A stretch of DNA of 64,000 bases, taken from the NCBI GenBank assembly GCA_041287425.1, contig JBEULG010000032.1:3604-67603 (forward strand), written 5' to 3'. Made by a program: the position numbers and the translations under genes. The notes under the pieces are model-generated. The model did no database searches. It was not told the DNA's origin and saw nothing but the letters and a program-made list of their open reading frames with translations. Position 1 is the first letter of the stretch, and each line of letters opens with the position of its first letter. This document shows positions 8,925-17,017 of this stretch, one piece after another. The DNA comes from JAFGSI01 sp041287425. Its GTDB lineage: Bacteria > Chloroflexota > Anaerolineae > Anaerolineales > Villigracilaceae.

Positions 8925-9668
8925 ATGAGCAGAAAAGAGATACAAGCCCGGCGTCGCAGACAGAAACTCGTTTCGCGATTGTGGGCACTTGGATTGGTCA
9001 CACTAGGCGCTTTGCTGGTTGCCTTGGCTTTCATCATGCCGCTTGCCCGGCGCAGCACTTATGAGCCGCGTACATTCAGCGTTCCCGTCAACGGCCCTTC
9101 GCTTGGCGTGGCAGACGCCCCCGTGCGCGTGGATGTATGGGAAGATTTTCAGTGTCCGGCCTGTGCCGAGTATTCGCGCTCTATCGAGACGCGCATCATC
9201 AGCGAATATGTCGAACAGGGCCTGGTCCTGTACACCTATCACTTCTTCCCCTTCCTGGATGGCGCCGATTATCCCGCCGAGGACGGAAGCGGCCGCCTGC
9301 ATTATATCTACAGTCAGCGCGGCCCCGGCGAATCGGACCAGGCCGCCAACGCGGCCATGTGCGCCGCCGAACAAGGCCGCTTCTGGGACTATCACGACAT
9401 CCTCTACCAGAACTGGAACGGCGAAAACCGCGGCGCGTTTGCCGATTCGCGCCTGCTCTTGTTTGCTGAAGATATTGGCCTGGACATGACCGCCTTCGAG
9501 CAATGCTTCCGCGAGAATCGTTATGAGGATGTCATCCAGGCCGATTTTATCGCCGGGAACGAGCGGAACATCCCGGGGACGCCGAGCGTGTTTGTCAATG
9601 ATGTGCGCGTGCCTACCCGTTTTGAAGATATTGCCGCCGCTATCGAAGCGGCGCTGGCGAGGCCGTAG
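8925..9668 (+). CDS. DsbA-like membrane-anchored thiol oxidoreductase
   Basis: 247 residues. A basic N-terminus (RRRQKLVSR) is followed by one transmembrane anchor (LGLVTLGALLVALAFIM), then a DsbA/BdbD-type thioredoxin domain (Thioredoxin_4). The redox site is CPAC in VWEDFQCPACAEY, followed by the alpha-helical insertion and the cis-proline loop GTPSVFVND. The active domain should face the extracytoplasmic side and form or isomerise disulfides in exported proteins. ATG at 8925 has AAGGAG at 5 nt; the in-frame GTG at 8919 overlaps that site. A terminator follows. No DsbB/VKOR partner gene is adjacent. Confidence 0.88.
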   Translation: MSRKEIQARRRRQKLVSRLWALGLVTLGALLVALAFIMPLARRSTYEPRTFSVPVNGPSLGVADAPVRVDVWEDFQCPACAEYSRSIETRIISEYVEQGLVLYTYHFFPFLDGADYPAEDGSGRLHYIYSQRGPGESDQAANAAMCAAEQGRFWDYHDILYQNWNGENRGAFADSRLLLFAEDIGLDMTAFEQCFRENRYEDVIQADFIAGNERNIPGTPSVFVNDVRVPTRFEDIAAAIEAALARP

Positions 9669-9684
9669 CGCTTACATTCAACCA

Positions 9685-9716
9685 GAGACCCGGTCTTTCG
9701 AAAGAGGCCGGGTCTC
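9685..9716 (+). terminator. Terminator after the DsbA-like gene
   Basis: GAGACCCGG pairs with CCGGGTCTC and the stem continues through CTTTCG/CGAAAG with one bulge. It ends four bases before the TATAAT box of the next gene. Confidence 0.7.
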
Positions 9717-9720
9717 TTGA

Positions 9721-9726
9721 TATAAT
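9721..9726 (+). promoter_or_regulatory. -10 box, possible leaderless start
   Basis: TATAAT lies 7 nt before the ATG at 9734, so transcription would begin at or next to the start codon. No Shine-Dalgarno fits between them. The -35 region overlaps the preceding terminator stem. Confidence 0.45.
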
Positions 9727-9733
9727 TGTGGCG

Positions 9734-10726
9734 ATGGCCGCCCTTAACACCCCCGTCCTCGCTCAGACGCCGCAATTGCGCCCGCTCAATATCCTGCGCG
9801 ACCTGCCGGCCGTCGCCGACCTGGTCGAGACCTGTTTCGCCGCCACGCTGGATAGCGACGGGCGCCGTTATATCCAGCAGATGCGCAAAGCGGGCAGCGA
9901 TAACGTTTTTTTGCGCTGGGCGATGACGGCAGTAGAAACGGTCTCCATGCCGCTCTCCGGTTATGTTTGGGAGGAAAACGGAGAAATCATTGGCAATGTC
10001 AGCCTGATTCCGTATCGGGGAGGCGGAAAGCGCATTTATCTGATTGCCAATGTCGCCGTTCGGCCCGATTACCGCCGGCGCGGTATCGGCCGTGCCCTGA
10101 CGGTGGCGGCCATGCATCATGCCCGCCAGAAACGCGCCGATGAAATCTGGCTGCATGTGCGCGAAGACAATCCGGGGGCCATTGCCCTGTACCTCAGCCT
10201 TGGGTTTTGCGAACGCGCCCGACGCACCACCTGGCAGGCCGTCCCCGACCGCGGCGCCTGCCTTGACGGGCTGGGTCTGACGGTCGAGGGGCGCTCGCTG
10301 CGCGATTGGAACCGGCAACAGGCCTGGTTGCGGCAAGCCTACCCCGAGCATCTGACCTGGTATCAGTCCATGCCCTGGCTTTCGCTTCGCCCCGGTTTGC
10401 TGCCCTCTTTCTACCGCGCCTTTCTCGATTTCGAAACGCGCCACTGGGCGGCGCATGCCGGCGAGCATCTGCTGGCGGCGCTCACCTGGCAGGCGGGGAC
10501 GGGCAATTGCGACCGTCTCTGGCTGGCCGCCCCGGCGGAGGGCAATGACCGGGCCGTGACCGCCTTGCTGCTCCATGCCCGTCGCCAATTGGCCTGGCGG
10601 CAGAAATTATCCCTGGAGTATCCCGCCGACGTTCATGCCGCCTCCATCGAGGCCTCCGGTTTCCAGCCACAGCGCACCTTGCTGTGGATGCAGTGGAGCG
10701 AAACTTCTTTCCCCTCAATTACGTAG
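9734..10726 (+). CDS. GNAT family N-acetyltransferase with C-terminal extension
   Basis: 330 residues. The N-terminal half is a GNAT fold, with acetyl-CoA motif A seen as RRRGIGRALT and the following segment NPGAIALYLSLGF typical of motif B. The C-terminal 150 residues have weak resemblance to a second acyltransferase-like lobe and carry no motif I can name. The start could be GTG 9728 or ATG 9734; neither has a Shine-Dalgarno and a TATAAT is directly upstream. The gene is followed 18 nt later by the small membrane protein gene. The acceptor substrate is unknown. Confidence 0.8.
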   Translation: MAALNTPVLAQTPQLRPLNILRDLPAVADLVETCFAATLDSDGRRYIQQMRKAGSDNVFLRWAMTAVETVSMPLSGYVWEENGEIIGNVSLIPYRGGGKRIYLIANVAVRPDYRRRGIGRALTVAAMHHARQKRADEIWLHVREDNPGAIALYLSLGFCERARRTTWQAVPDRGACLDGLGLTVEGRSLRDWNRQQAWLRQAYPEHLTWYQSMPWLSLRPGLLPSFYRAFLDFETRHWAAHAGEHLLAALTWQAGTGNCDRLWLAAPAEGNDRAVTALLLHARRQLAWRQKLSLEYPADVHAASIEASGFQPQRTLLWMQWSETSFPSIT

Positions 10727-10744
10727 GTAAGACAGGAGGTTCCT

Positions 10745-11134
10745 ATGCGACTGATTCTGCGCTGGGCGATCAATGCTGCCGCCTTATATGCCGCTGTGGC
10801 ACTGCTGCCCCATCACATTTTGTATCAAGGCAATTGGGTGGACATCCTCTGGCTGGCGCTCATCTTTGGCCTGGTGAACGCCATTCTCAAACCGCCGGCC
10901 AAGGCGCTTTCCTGCCTGCTCATCATCCTGACATTGGGGCTGTTCACGCTGGTCATCAACACCCTGCTCTTCGCCCTGACGGGCTGGATCGGGGCGCAGT
11001 TTGGGGTCGGCTTTGAACTGGCTCCGCCCTGGTTCTGGAGCGCCTTCCTCGGCTCGCTGGTCACCACGCTGGTCAGTGTGGTGCTCAGTTACTTCTTGAA
11101 AAGCGAACTGAAGGGACGCCGGCGCAAGAAATAG
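10745..11134 (+). CDS. Four-helix membrane protein, phage holin family 4 (YvlD-like)
   Basis: 129 residues with four predicted membrane helices and a basic tail (GRRRKK). The segments WLALIFGLVNAILKP and LTLGLFTLVINTLLF are the signature of the Phage_holin_4_2 / YvlD family. Despite the name, members are widespread chromosomal membrane proteins linked in Bacillus to envelope stress genes, and nothing here suggests a prophage. AGGAGG lies 6 nt before the ATG. It probably shares a transcript with the upstream GNAT gene and ends at a strong bidirectional terminator. Confidence 0.88.
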   Translation: MRLILRWAINAAALYAAVALLPHHILYQGNWVDILWLALIFGLVNAILKPPAKALSCLLIILTLGLFTLVINTLLFALTGWIGAQFGVGFELAPPWFWSAFLGSLVTTLVSVVLSYFLKSELKGRRRKK

Positions 11135-11155
11135 GCCGACGACGGGAACTCGATG

Positions 11156-11185
11156 GAGCGGCGCGCTGTTTCGAGCGCGCCGCTC
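11156..11185 (+). terminator. Bidirectional terminator hairpin
   Basis: GAGCGGCGCGCT pairs perfectly with AGCGCGCCGCTC (12 bp) around GTTTCG. It lies between the converging small membrane protein gene and P1 peptidase gene and can serve both. Confidence 0.75.
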
Positions 11186-11189
11186 TGAT

Positions 11190-12191
11190 TCAGCCGCTCT
11201 GTGAACCGGGCAGTCCGCCTGCCGGACCGGCAGCCTGCACTGCCCGTAAAATAGCCTGCGCCAACGCTTCGGCCGCGTAGGCCCCTACCGTACTGATGTC
11301 GGCTCGGATGCCGCCCGTGGCGAGTGCAAAGAGGGTGTCGCCGTCCAGCATCGTATGAGCCGGGCGGACGGCGCGCGCCAGGCCATCATGGGCCATTTGG
11401 GCGATTTTGGTTGCCTCGGCCTTGTTGCAGCGGATGTTGGCAGCCACCACGCCGACGACCGTGTTGCGCCCGGCGGCCAAGCGCATGATGCTGCGTCCGG
11501 CGAGCGTATTCATCACCCGCAGCGTATCGGCAAAGGGGCCGTCGCCGCCCAGGGCAAGGGGCCCGATTTTGACGGGCCGCGCTCCGGCGACGATTTGCCC
11601 GGAGGCCGGATCGACCACGTCGCCGAAAGCGTTGACGGCCACGATGGCGCCCACGACCACTCCGCCCCTCAGGCGGAGGCTGGCCGTCCCCAGGCCGGAC
11701 TTCGTCGCCCCGGCCCGCCCAAAGATTTTGCCGACCGATGCGCCCATCCCTGCCCCGACGTTGCCCTCCGCCGGCGGGTCGCGGCGGGCGGAGGAGGCGG
11801 CCGCGTAGCCCATGGCCGCGTCCGGGCGGACGTCGGCCCGCCCGAGGTCCAGGTCGTAGAGGATGGCGGCCGGCACGATGGGGACGTGTCCCGCGCCGGT
11901 GCGGAATCCAATTCCCTGCTCCTCGAGGTAGCGCATGACGCCGCTGGCGGCATCCAGGCCGAATGCCGAGCCGCCCGCCAACAGAATGGCGTGCACTTTC
12001 TCTACCAGGTTGAAGGGGGCGAGCAAATCGGTCTCGCGCGTGCCGGGTGCGCCGCCGCGCACGTCCACGCCGCCGACTGCCCCCTTGCGGCACAGCACCA
12101 CCGTGCAGCCGGTGAGCGCCTCTTCGTCTTGAGCGTGGCCGACTTCGATTCCCGGCACATCGGTGATGGCGTTTGTTCCGTTTTTGCTCAT
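11190..12191 (-). CDS. P1 family peptidase (DmpA/NylC-like)
   Basis: 333 residues of the P1 Ntn-hydrolase family, which includes beta-peptidyl aminopeptidases and the nylon-oligomer hydrolase NylC. These self-cleave to expose an N-terminal Ser or Thr nucleophile. Family segments include ITDVPGIEVGHA at the N-terminus and LLAGGSAFGLDAASGVM. The likely autocleavage point is N243|T244 in GRNTVVGVVAANIRCNK. The start at 12191 overlaps the stop of the 58-residue gene (ATGA); continuing further upstream would read through that gene in another frame. Physiological substrate unknown, cytoplasmic by lack of a signal peptide. Confidence 0.9.
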   Translation of the reverse strand: MSKNGTNAITDVPGIEVGHAQDEEALTGCTVVLCRKGAVGGVDVRGGAPGTRETDLLAPFNLVEKVHAILLAGGSAFGLDAASGVMRYLEEQGIGFRTGAGHVPIVPAAILYDLDLGRADVRPDAAMGYAAASSARRDPPAEGNVGAGMGASVGKIFGRAGATKSGLGTASLRLRGGVVVGAIVAVNAFGDVVDPASGQIVAGARPVKIGPLALGGDGPFADTLRVMNTLAGRSIMRLAAGRNTVVGVVAANIRCNKAEATKIAQMAHDGLARAVRPAHTMLDGDTLFALATGGIRADISTVGAYAAEALAQAILRAVQAAGPAGGLPGSQSG

Positions 12192-12364
12192 TTGAGTTTG
12201 CGAATCAGGGCCAGGAATTCGTCCCATTCTTCTTGGAAGAAGTGCATGGTGACGTTGTTCAATTCGAGGTGATAGGTGGTTTCCCCATCGGGTTCGTCGG
12301 CTTTCCAAATCATGAAGTTTTCGGTTTCGGCAATGGTCTCGGTGACGGGTTCGTTTGGATTCAT
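12188..12364 (-). CDS. Small acidic protein, 58 residues, unknown
   Basis: A 58-residue reading frame begins MNPNEPVTETIAETENF and ends EFLALIRKLK. It is acidic, with aromatic-rich segments FMIWKADEP and HFFQEEWDEF, and lacks a signal or membrane helix. It has the best translation signal in the window, AAAGGAGGT followed by CCT and ATG, and a TATAAT 24 nt before the start. Its stop overlaps the P1 peptidase start (ATGA), so the two are translationally coupled. I do not recognise a family. Expression signals and coupling make it a real gene; it could be a regulatory partner of the peptidase or simply the first gene of its operon. Confidence 0.8.
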   Translation of the reverse strand: MNPNEPVTETIAETENFMIWKADEPDGETTYHLELNNVTMHFFQEEWDEFLALIRKLK

Positions 12365-12387
12365 AGGACCTCCTTTGGTCTGATTTC

Positions 12388-12393
12388 ATTATA
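12388..12393 (-). promoter_or_regulatory. -10 box for the 58-aa gene / P1 peptidase operon
   Basis: TATAAT on the minus strand, 23-24 nt before the start codon at 12364. The -35 region is poor. Confidence 0.5.
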
Positions 12394-12488
12394 CGGCTTT
12401 CTTTGCTTGCGCACCTTAAAATGCGTATTGGTGCGTTTCGCCGCGGCTGCGGCGGAACGTTCTGTTGCTCATGCAAATCTTCCATTTA

Positions 12489-13718
12489 TTATTCTGCTGG
12501 AGGGGTGGCGCGGGAGGGGCGGGCAGCCGAGCGGCGTTTCTTGAGCCAGGTGTGGAAACGCTGCCACAGCGATGGCTGGGAGGGCGGGGGCAGGTCGTCT
12601 CCGGGCGGCCAGGGATCGCGGTCGAGCATTTTGCGGACAACGTACTTGCTGATGAGTTGGAAGGTTGCCAGGAGCGGCGCGGCCAGGATGACGCCAATCA
12701 CACCGAAGAGGTTGGCGGCAATCAGGGCGGCGATCAGGACGAAGGCCGGGTGCACCCGCAAGGCGGAGGCCATCACGCGCGGGTTGATCAGGTTGTTGAA
12801 TATCTGGTCAATGAAAAAGGCGATGGCGATGACCAGGCCGGTAAAGGCAAGCGGGGCCAGGCCGAAGAGATTGGTCGGCTGGAAATAGGTGACCAATCCG
12901 AGGACCAGCCAGTTGATGGCCGGGCCCACGTAGGGCAGGAAGTTGGCAAAACCGGTGATGAGCGCCAGTACCACCGCATAACGCACTCCCAGGACGCTCA
13001 ATATGAGTGCATAGACGAGCGAGGTCAGTAGAAAGATGATGATCTGGCCGCGCAGGAAGGCATTCCAGATGGCGTTCAATTTCTGCCGCATGCGGCGGAC
13101 GTCCTCGGCGTAGAGCGGAATCTCTATCTGGATGATGCGCTCGCGCAGGCCGCCGCTTTCGAGCAGGAAGAAGTAGGAGACCACCAGAATGAAAATCAGC
13201 CAGCCGACCATGGACGCCGCACTGCTGGCGATTCTTCCTACCATGTTGCCGAGGCTTCCCAGAGCCGGTTCGATGTACCCCAACACCTGATCGCCCAGTG
13301 CCTGCCAATCGATTTCCGAAGAGTCGAGGGCGAGCGGTCCAATTTGAGAAATTTGACTGCTCAGGTCGTTGACGAAGGCGGGAATGTCATCAATATTATT
13401 CTGGATGAAACGTATCAGATTTTGAACTTGTTGTACCAGTTCCATGCCGCCTAAGGTCAGCAATGTGACCAGAATGCCGACCAGGACAAGATAGATGATG
13501 TTTACCCAGGCCTTCCACGACAGGGGAGTCTTGGCGGTCAGGAAGGAGGCCACCGGATGCAACAGGTAGGCCAGCACAGAGGCCATCAGGATGGGCGCAA
13601 TCAGATTGCGGAAGCGAATCAACAGGGCGCCGAAGATGACAACGATGACCAGCGCCACGACCAGTTTGGTAATGGCATTCCAACGAGGAGAGGCGGGAGA
13701 ATCGTATCTGGCTGTCAT
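12489..13718 (-). CDS. AI-2E/PerM family membrane transporter
   Basis: 409 residues of the AI-2E transporter (UPF0118) family. About eight membrane helices surround a soluble loop region rich in short amphipathic segments (residues about 75-150). Family hallmarks are GFANFLPYVGPAINWL (the PxxG-type motif) and the C-terminal NPRVMASALRVHPAFVLIAALI. Members export small molecules or, in other subfamilies, exchange sodium and protons, so the substrate cannot be assigned. The C-terminus is Pro/Arg-rich. It is monocistronic, divergent from the TATAAT at 13771 on the other strand. Confidence 0.9.
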   Translation of the reverse strand: MTARYDSPASPRWNAITKLVVALVIVVIFGALLIRFRNLIAPILMASVLAYLLHPVASFLTAKTPLSWKAWVNIIYLVLVGILVTLLTLGGMELVQQVQNLIRFIQNNIDDIPAFVNDLSSQISQIGPLALDSSEIDWQALGDQVLGYIEPALGSLGNMVGRIASSAASMVGWLIFILVVSYFFLLESGGLRERIIQIEIPLYAEDVRRMRQKLNAIWNAFLRGQIIIFLLTSLVYALILSVLGVRYAVVLALITGFANFLPYVGPAINWLVLGLVTYFQPTNLFGLAPLAFTGLVIAIAFFIDQIFNNLINPRVMASALRVHPAFVLIAALIAANLFGVIGVILAAPLLATFQLISKYVVRKMLDRDPWPPGDDLPPPSQPSLWQRFHTWLKKRRSAARPSRATPPAE

Positions 13719-13770
13719 GCTGAGGTAGATTCTAGCCCCGTTGGGGCGATTTTACAACCGTGCCAGCCGG

Positions 13771-13862
13771 TATAATCATGGCTTTCTCAAAGTCCACCGA
13801 TGGCTGCTGGGCTGGATGGCCGGAAACGAAGATGGGCGACCGTAGGGTCGCCCTGGTTTGTT
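13771..13862 (+). ncRNA. Candidate small RNA or 28-codon ORF
   Basis: Between the minus-strand AI-2E and FHA genes, the plus strand carries a TATAAT at 13771-13776, about 55 nt of sequence, and a hairpin at 13834-13853 (GGGCGACC/GGTCGCCC) followed by TGGTTTGTTG. This is the layout of a short terminated transcript. A 28-codon ORF from ATG 13778 to a TGA at the end also fits, but it has no ribosome binding site and starts upstream of the expected transcription start. The -35 match is weak. Confidence 0.3.
13834..13853 (-). terminator. Hairpin downstream of the FHA gene
   Basis: GGGCGACC and GGTCGCCC form an 8-bp stem with a 4-nt loop. It lies 22 nt after the FHA stop codon on the minus strand; the T-rich side is on the plus strand, so either direction is possible. 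Confidence 0.5.
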
Positions 13863-13875
13863 GAGGAGAGGCGCA

Positions 13876-14505
13876 TTAGGGGCAAACGCCGCCTAGAATT
13901 TGGGTGACAATGTTGAAGGGGAAGGCACACCAGCGCGCCCCGGTCGGATCGGCGTCCGCGTAGAGCAGGCTGGCGATGCACCCCAGAACCACGCACAGGA
14001 CGAGCACCCCAATCACAATCAGGATAATCTTGGTGTTGCCTTGTTTGGCTGGCGCAGTTGGTGCGGCTACAGCAGGAACCTGGCCCGCATAGGCCGGCGC
14101 GGGGGCGGGGGCCGGCGCCGCGACTGGCGCGGCAGGGGGCGGCGGAACGGCAGCCACCGCGGCTTTGGCCGCTTTTCGCGAGGCGATCATGGTTGCGTTC
14201 GGGTCGCTGGTCGCTTCGAACATGAGAACGATATTTTCTCCCAGCGAGACCAGGTCGCCCGGCCGCAAAGTATATGGCGCGCTCAGGCGTTGCCCGCTGA
14301 CGAACGTGCCATTGGTCGAGCCCAAGTCTTCGATGACGTATTCGCTGCCCCGCAGAGTTAGTTTGGCGTGCTTGCGCGAGACCTCGGCGTCGTTGATGGT
14401 AATGGCGTTGGAGGTGTCGCGGCCGATGGTCAGTTCGGTCTGTTCCAACGGATAGACTTTGCCGGGGGTCGGGCCCGAGCGCATGACGAATTGATATTGA
14501 GCCAT
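13876..14505 (-). CDS. FHA domain protein with C-terminal membrane segment
   Basis: 209 residues. An N-terminal forkhead-associated domain (about 1-95) has the phosphothreonine-binding residues in LTIGRDTSNAI, VSRKHAKL and STNGTFV. An Ala/Pro-rich linker (about 110-155) follows, then one hydrophobic helix (IILIVIGVLVLCVVLGCIASLL) and a short tail with two cysteines. The FHA domain is cytoplasmic and should read Ser/Thr-kinase phosphorylation at the membrane. No Ser/Thr kinase or phosphatase gene lies in this window, so the partner is elsewhere. Confidence 0.9.
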   Translation of the reverse strand: MAQYQFVMRSGPTPGKVYPLEQTELTIGRDTSNAITINDAEVSRKHAKLTLRGSEYVIEDLGSTNGTFVSGQRLSAPYTLRPGDLVSLGENIVLMFEATSDPNATMIASRKAAKAAVAAVPPPPAAPVAAPAPAPAPAYAGQVPAVAAPTAPAKQGNTKIILIVIGVLVLCVVLGCIASLLYADADPTGARWCAFPFNIVTQILGGVCP

Positions 14506-14615
14506 AGGTTCCTCCTGGATGCCGCCTTACAAATTTGTTAATAGTTTAATGAGTTTGTGCCAAAAAGTCAAATTGGACTTTGGCACTAGGGGACTTCGAG
14601 AAAGCCCCGTTGACA

Positions 14616-16034
14616 CTATTCCTGTTCGCCGAACAGGCGCCGGTACAGGTCCGACTGAAGCAGATGGTGGGGGTCGCAGCGTTTCTTGAGGGCCTTGAAT
14701 TTTGCTACGGCTTCTGCGCTCAGGAAGCGCCGGGCGGTTTCGGGGGAGGTTTCACTGTTCTTGGCAAAATAGAAGCGGCCGCCGGCCTCCAGAGCGATGC
14801 GGTCGAAATCCTCCAGCATGGTGGCCAGGCGCGCCCGCTTGCTTTCGGTGACTTTGAAATCCAGGGCCAGGGAGAAGCCGTCCACGGCGTGGGAGAGTAA
14901 GAAGCCATCGGGGCGGTGGCGCTTGGTCACACCGAGGTAGGAGGGCAGGTCGCGGCGGCGCGAGAGGGTCAGCATTTCGGCCCAGGCGTCGCGGGCGGTT
15001 TCTTTGGGGAGGAAAGACTGGTATTGAATCAGGCCCTGGCGTCCGTAAGCCAGTTCCCAGTCGGGGACGTAATCGAGCAGGAAGTGGAACGCGGCATGAG
15101 TCTGACTGTAGGAGCGAGCGGGCAGGCTCAGCAGGTATTTGGCGGAGTTGACGGCCCAAGCGCCGAGGTTGTTCATGAAGGGGGCCATGAAATAGTGTAA
15201 CAGCGATTTAGGCACCAGGCCGAAGAATTTGGAGGGCAGGGTCTGATAGTCGACCCGCAGGCTGCGTTCGGGATGGGTGTCCTGGCCCTCGGGCAAATAG
15301 TCGGCGGCGTGAATCTGGCCGCGTCCCAGGCCGGGGCCGCCGGCGGTGGCATCCAGCCAGCCGACGATGTAATCGTGGGCCGGGGCGCCCGCCTCGAGGG
15401 CGGCCAGGTGGGCGTTCAAGTCTGGCACATGCCAGGCGCGCACCCGCAGGAAGCCGGAGTGAATTTTTTTCATCTGCAGCGTAATGGTCGTGAAGACGCC
15501 CAGCATGCCCAGCCCGCCGACGGCGGCATAGAACAGGTCGCGGTTTTTCTTGGGGCCGCAGATGATTTCCAGACCGGTCGGCAGCAGGAGGGTAAATTCG
15601 AGGACGTGTTCGCCGAGAGTGCCCATGCGAAAATTGTTCTTGCCGTGGATGTTCATCGCCAGGCAGCCGCCCAGGGTGGTGGTCATGGTTCCCGACACGA
15701 CCGGCGGCCACCAGCCGTCGGGCAAGGTGTGCTGCCAGAGTTGCTGGATGGTGACGCCCGGTTCGAGGCGGATGAGGCCGGTTTCGGGATTCCATTCGAG
15801 GATGCGGTTCATGCGGCGCAGGTCGAGCACGATTCCGCCACCGTTGAGGGCGGCGTCGTTGTAACTTTTGCCGGCGCCGCGCAGGCCGATGGTCAGCCCT
15901 CTTTCCCTGGCCGTTTTGAAGATTTGCTCGATTTCTTCGACCGAGGTGGGCTGGTACAGGTAGGCTGGCGCGTAGAGCGAGCGTCCGAAGTTGCCCAGGC
16001 GGTTCAGCGTTTGGAAAGATGGAATCGGGTTCAT
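14616..16034 (-). CDS. FAD-linked oxidase, DprE1-like
   Basis: 472 residues of the vanillyl-alcohol-oxidase / FAD_binding_4 superfamily. The FAD-binding half contains RGAGKSYND (52-60), NGGGIVLDL, SGTMTTTLGG and NIHGKN with H130. These segments match the spacing of mycobacterial DprE1 (RGLGRSYGD, DIHGKN), the decaprenylphosphoryl-ribose 2'-oxidase. The gene lies 3 nt after an SDR gene in the same direction, as in the DprE1-DprE2 epimerase pair. The DprE1 assignment is by similarity and context; sugar-lactone oxidases share the fold. The C-terminal end (CDPHHLLQSDLYRRLF) is typical of the superfamily. Confidence 0.8.
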   Translation of the reverse strand: MNPIPSFQTLNRLGNFGRSLYAPAYLYQPTSVEEIEQIFKTARERGLTIGLRGAGKSYNDAALNGGGIVLDLRRMNRILEWNPETGLIRLEPGVTIQQLWQHTLPDGWWPPVVSGTMTTTLGGCLAMNIHGKNNFRMGTLGEHVLEFTLLLPTGLEIICGPKKNRDLFYAAVGGLGMLGVFTTITLQMKKIHSGFLRVRAWHVPDLNAHLAALEAGAPAHDYIVGWLDATAGGPGLGRGQIHAADYLPEGQDTHPERSLRVDYQTLPSKFFGLVPKSLLHYFMAPFMNNLGAWAVNSAKYLLSLPARSYSQTHAAFHFLLDYVPDWELAYGRQGLIQYQSFLPKETARDAWAEMLTLSRRRDLPSYLGVTKRHRPDGFLLSHAVDGFSLALDFKVTESKRARLATMLEDFDRIALEAGGRFYFAKNSETSPETARRFLSAEAVAKFKALKKRCDPHHLLQSDLYRRLFGEQE

Positions 16035-16037
16035 AAG

Positions 16038-16835
16038 TCAGGCCAGGAAACGCAAACGGCGAAAAATGAAGGAGGGGATGAGGCGGATGACCAGCATAAT
16101 CCATCCCCAGCGGGCGGGCGTGTAGATGGATTGCCGACGACGGCGGATGGCTTTGCAGATGTCGGCGGCGGCCTGCTCGGGGGAGATGACCATGAAGGGG
16201 CGCTGGGCCTGTTTGAGCATGTCGGTGGCGACGAAGCCGGGGCGAACCGTGAGGACGTGCACGCCGTAGCGGCTGAGGCGGTTGCGCAGGGCTTCCAGGT
16301 AGCAGGTCAGGGCGGCTTTGGAGGCGGTGTAGGCCGGGTTGCCGGCCCGGCCGCGGTCCCCGGCGACCGAAGAAATGCCGACGATCTGACCGCTTTTCAG
16401 TTGTTGGAAGATGGCCGCCGCGTGATCCAGCCAGGCCAGCGCTCCGACATAATTGATCTCTGTCATGAGCAGGTCTTTTTCGAAATCGTAGGCTTCGGGG
16501 CCGGCGGGCAGGTTGACCCCCGCATTGTAGATGACCAGGTCCAGGCTGCCGAGGTCGGCCAGGATGCGTTGCAGCAAGGCTGGCACGGCGGCGCGGTCGC
16601 GCACATCGTGCACATAATAGACGGCGCGCACCTCTCCGCAAGCGGTGTTGATCTCTTCGCATAGGCGTTGAAGGAGGTCTTTGCGGCGGGCCAGGAGGGC
16701 TAGGTCGTACCCCTCCTGAGCCAGGCGGCGGGCCAGGGCCGCGCCGATTCCGCTTGAGGCGCCGATCAACAATGCCTTCCGGCGCGGCCGGAGAGGCGTA
16801 CTGCGAGGCGGCATGGCTAGGGCGTTCTTGGGCAT
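16038..16835 (-). CDS. Short-chain dehydrogenase, DprE2-like
   Basis: 265 residues. Rossmann motif GASSGIGAALARRL, NAG at strand four, catalytic Ser in GISSVAG and YTASK give a complete classical SDR. The segment after YxxxK (YLEALRNRLSRYGVHVLTVRPGFVATDM) resembles DprE2, the NADH-dependent reductase that completes decaprenylphosphoryl-arabinose epimerisation. A hydrophobic C-terminal segment (WIMLVIRLIPSFIF) suggests membrane association. Start 16835 is preferred over 16850 because AGGAGG lies directly upstream and the minus-strand TATAAT at 16853-16858 would start transcription after 16850. Coupled to the oxidase with a 3-nt gap. Confidence 0.82.
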   Translation of the reverse strand: MPKNALAMPPRSTPLRPRRKALLIGASSGIGAALARRLAQEGYDLALLARRKDLLQRLCEEINTACGEVRAVYYVHDVRDRAAVPALLQRILADLGSLDLVIYNAGVNLPAGPEAYDFEKDLLMTEINYVGALAWLDHAAAIFQQLKSGQIVGISSVAGDRGRAGNPAYTASKAALTCYLEALRNRLSRYGVHVLTVRPGFVATDMLKQAQRPFMVISPEQAAADICKAIRRRRQSIYTPARWGWIMLVIRLIPSFIFRRLRFLA

Positions 16836-16852
16836 GGTTCCTCCTGGCATCT

Positions 16853-16858
16853 ATTATA
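16853..16858 (-). promoter_or_regulatory. -10 box of the SDR-oxidase operon
   Basis: TATAAT on the minus strand, 17 nt before the ATG at 16835. It fixes the preferred start of the SDR. Confidence 0.5.
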
Positions 16859-17017
16859 CTCGCAGGCTGCTGCCCATGTTCTTGCGCTTTGGAGATCACT
16901 TCCTGGTCGCCGAAAGCGCTTTCGGAAGATGCATAAAAAGTCCCATTCCTTTTTCTCTGCTAAAGCAGTATGATATGAAAAATGGTGTTCGGCTGCCCGG
17001 TTTTAGAGGAGATAACG

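Noticed and set aside
10745..11134. Phage holin family gene as evidence for a prophage
   Set aside because: The family is mostly chromosomal (YvlD-like), and no integrase, capsid, endolysin or att-like repeats are nearby.
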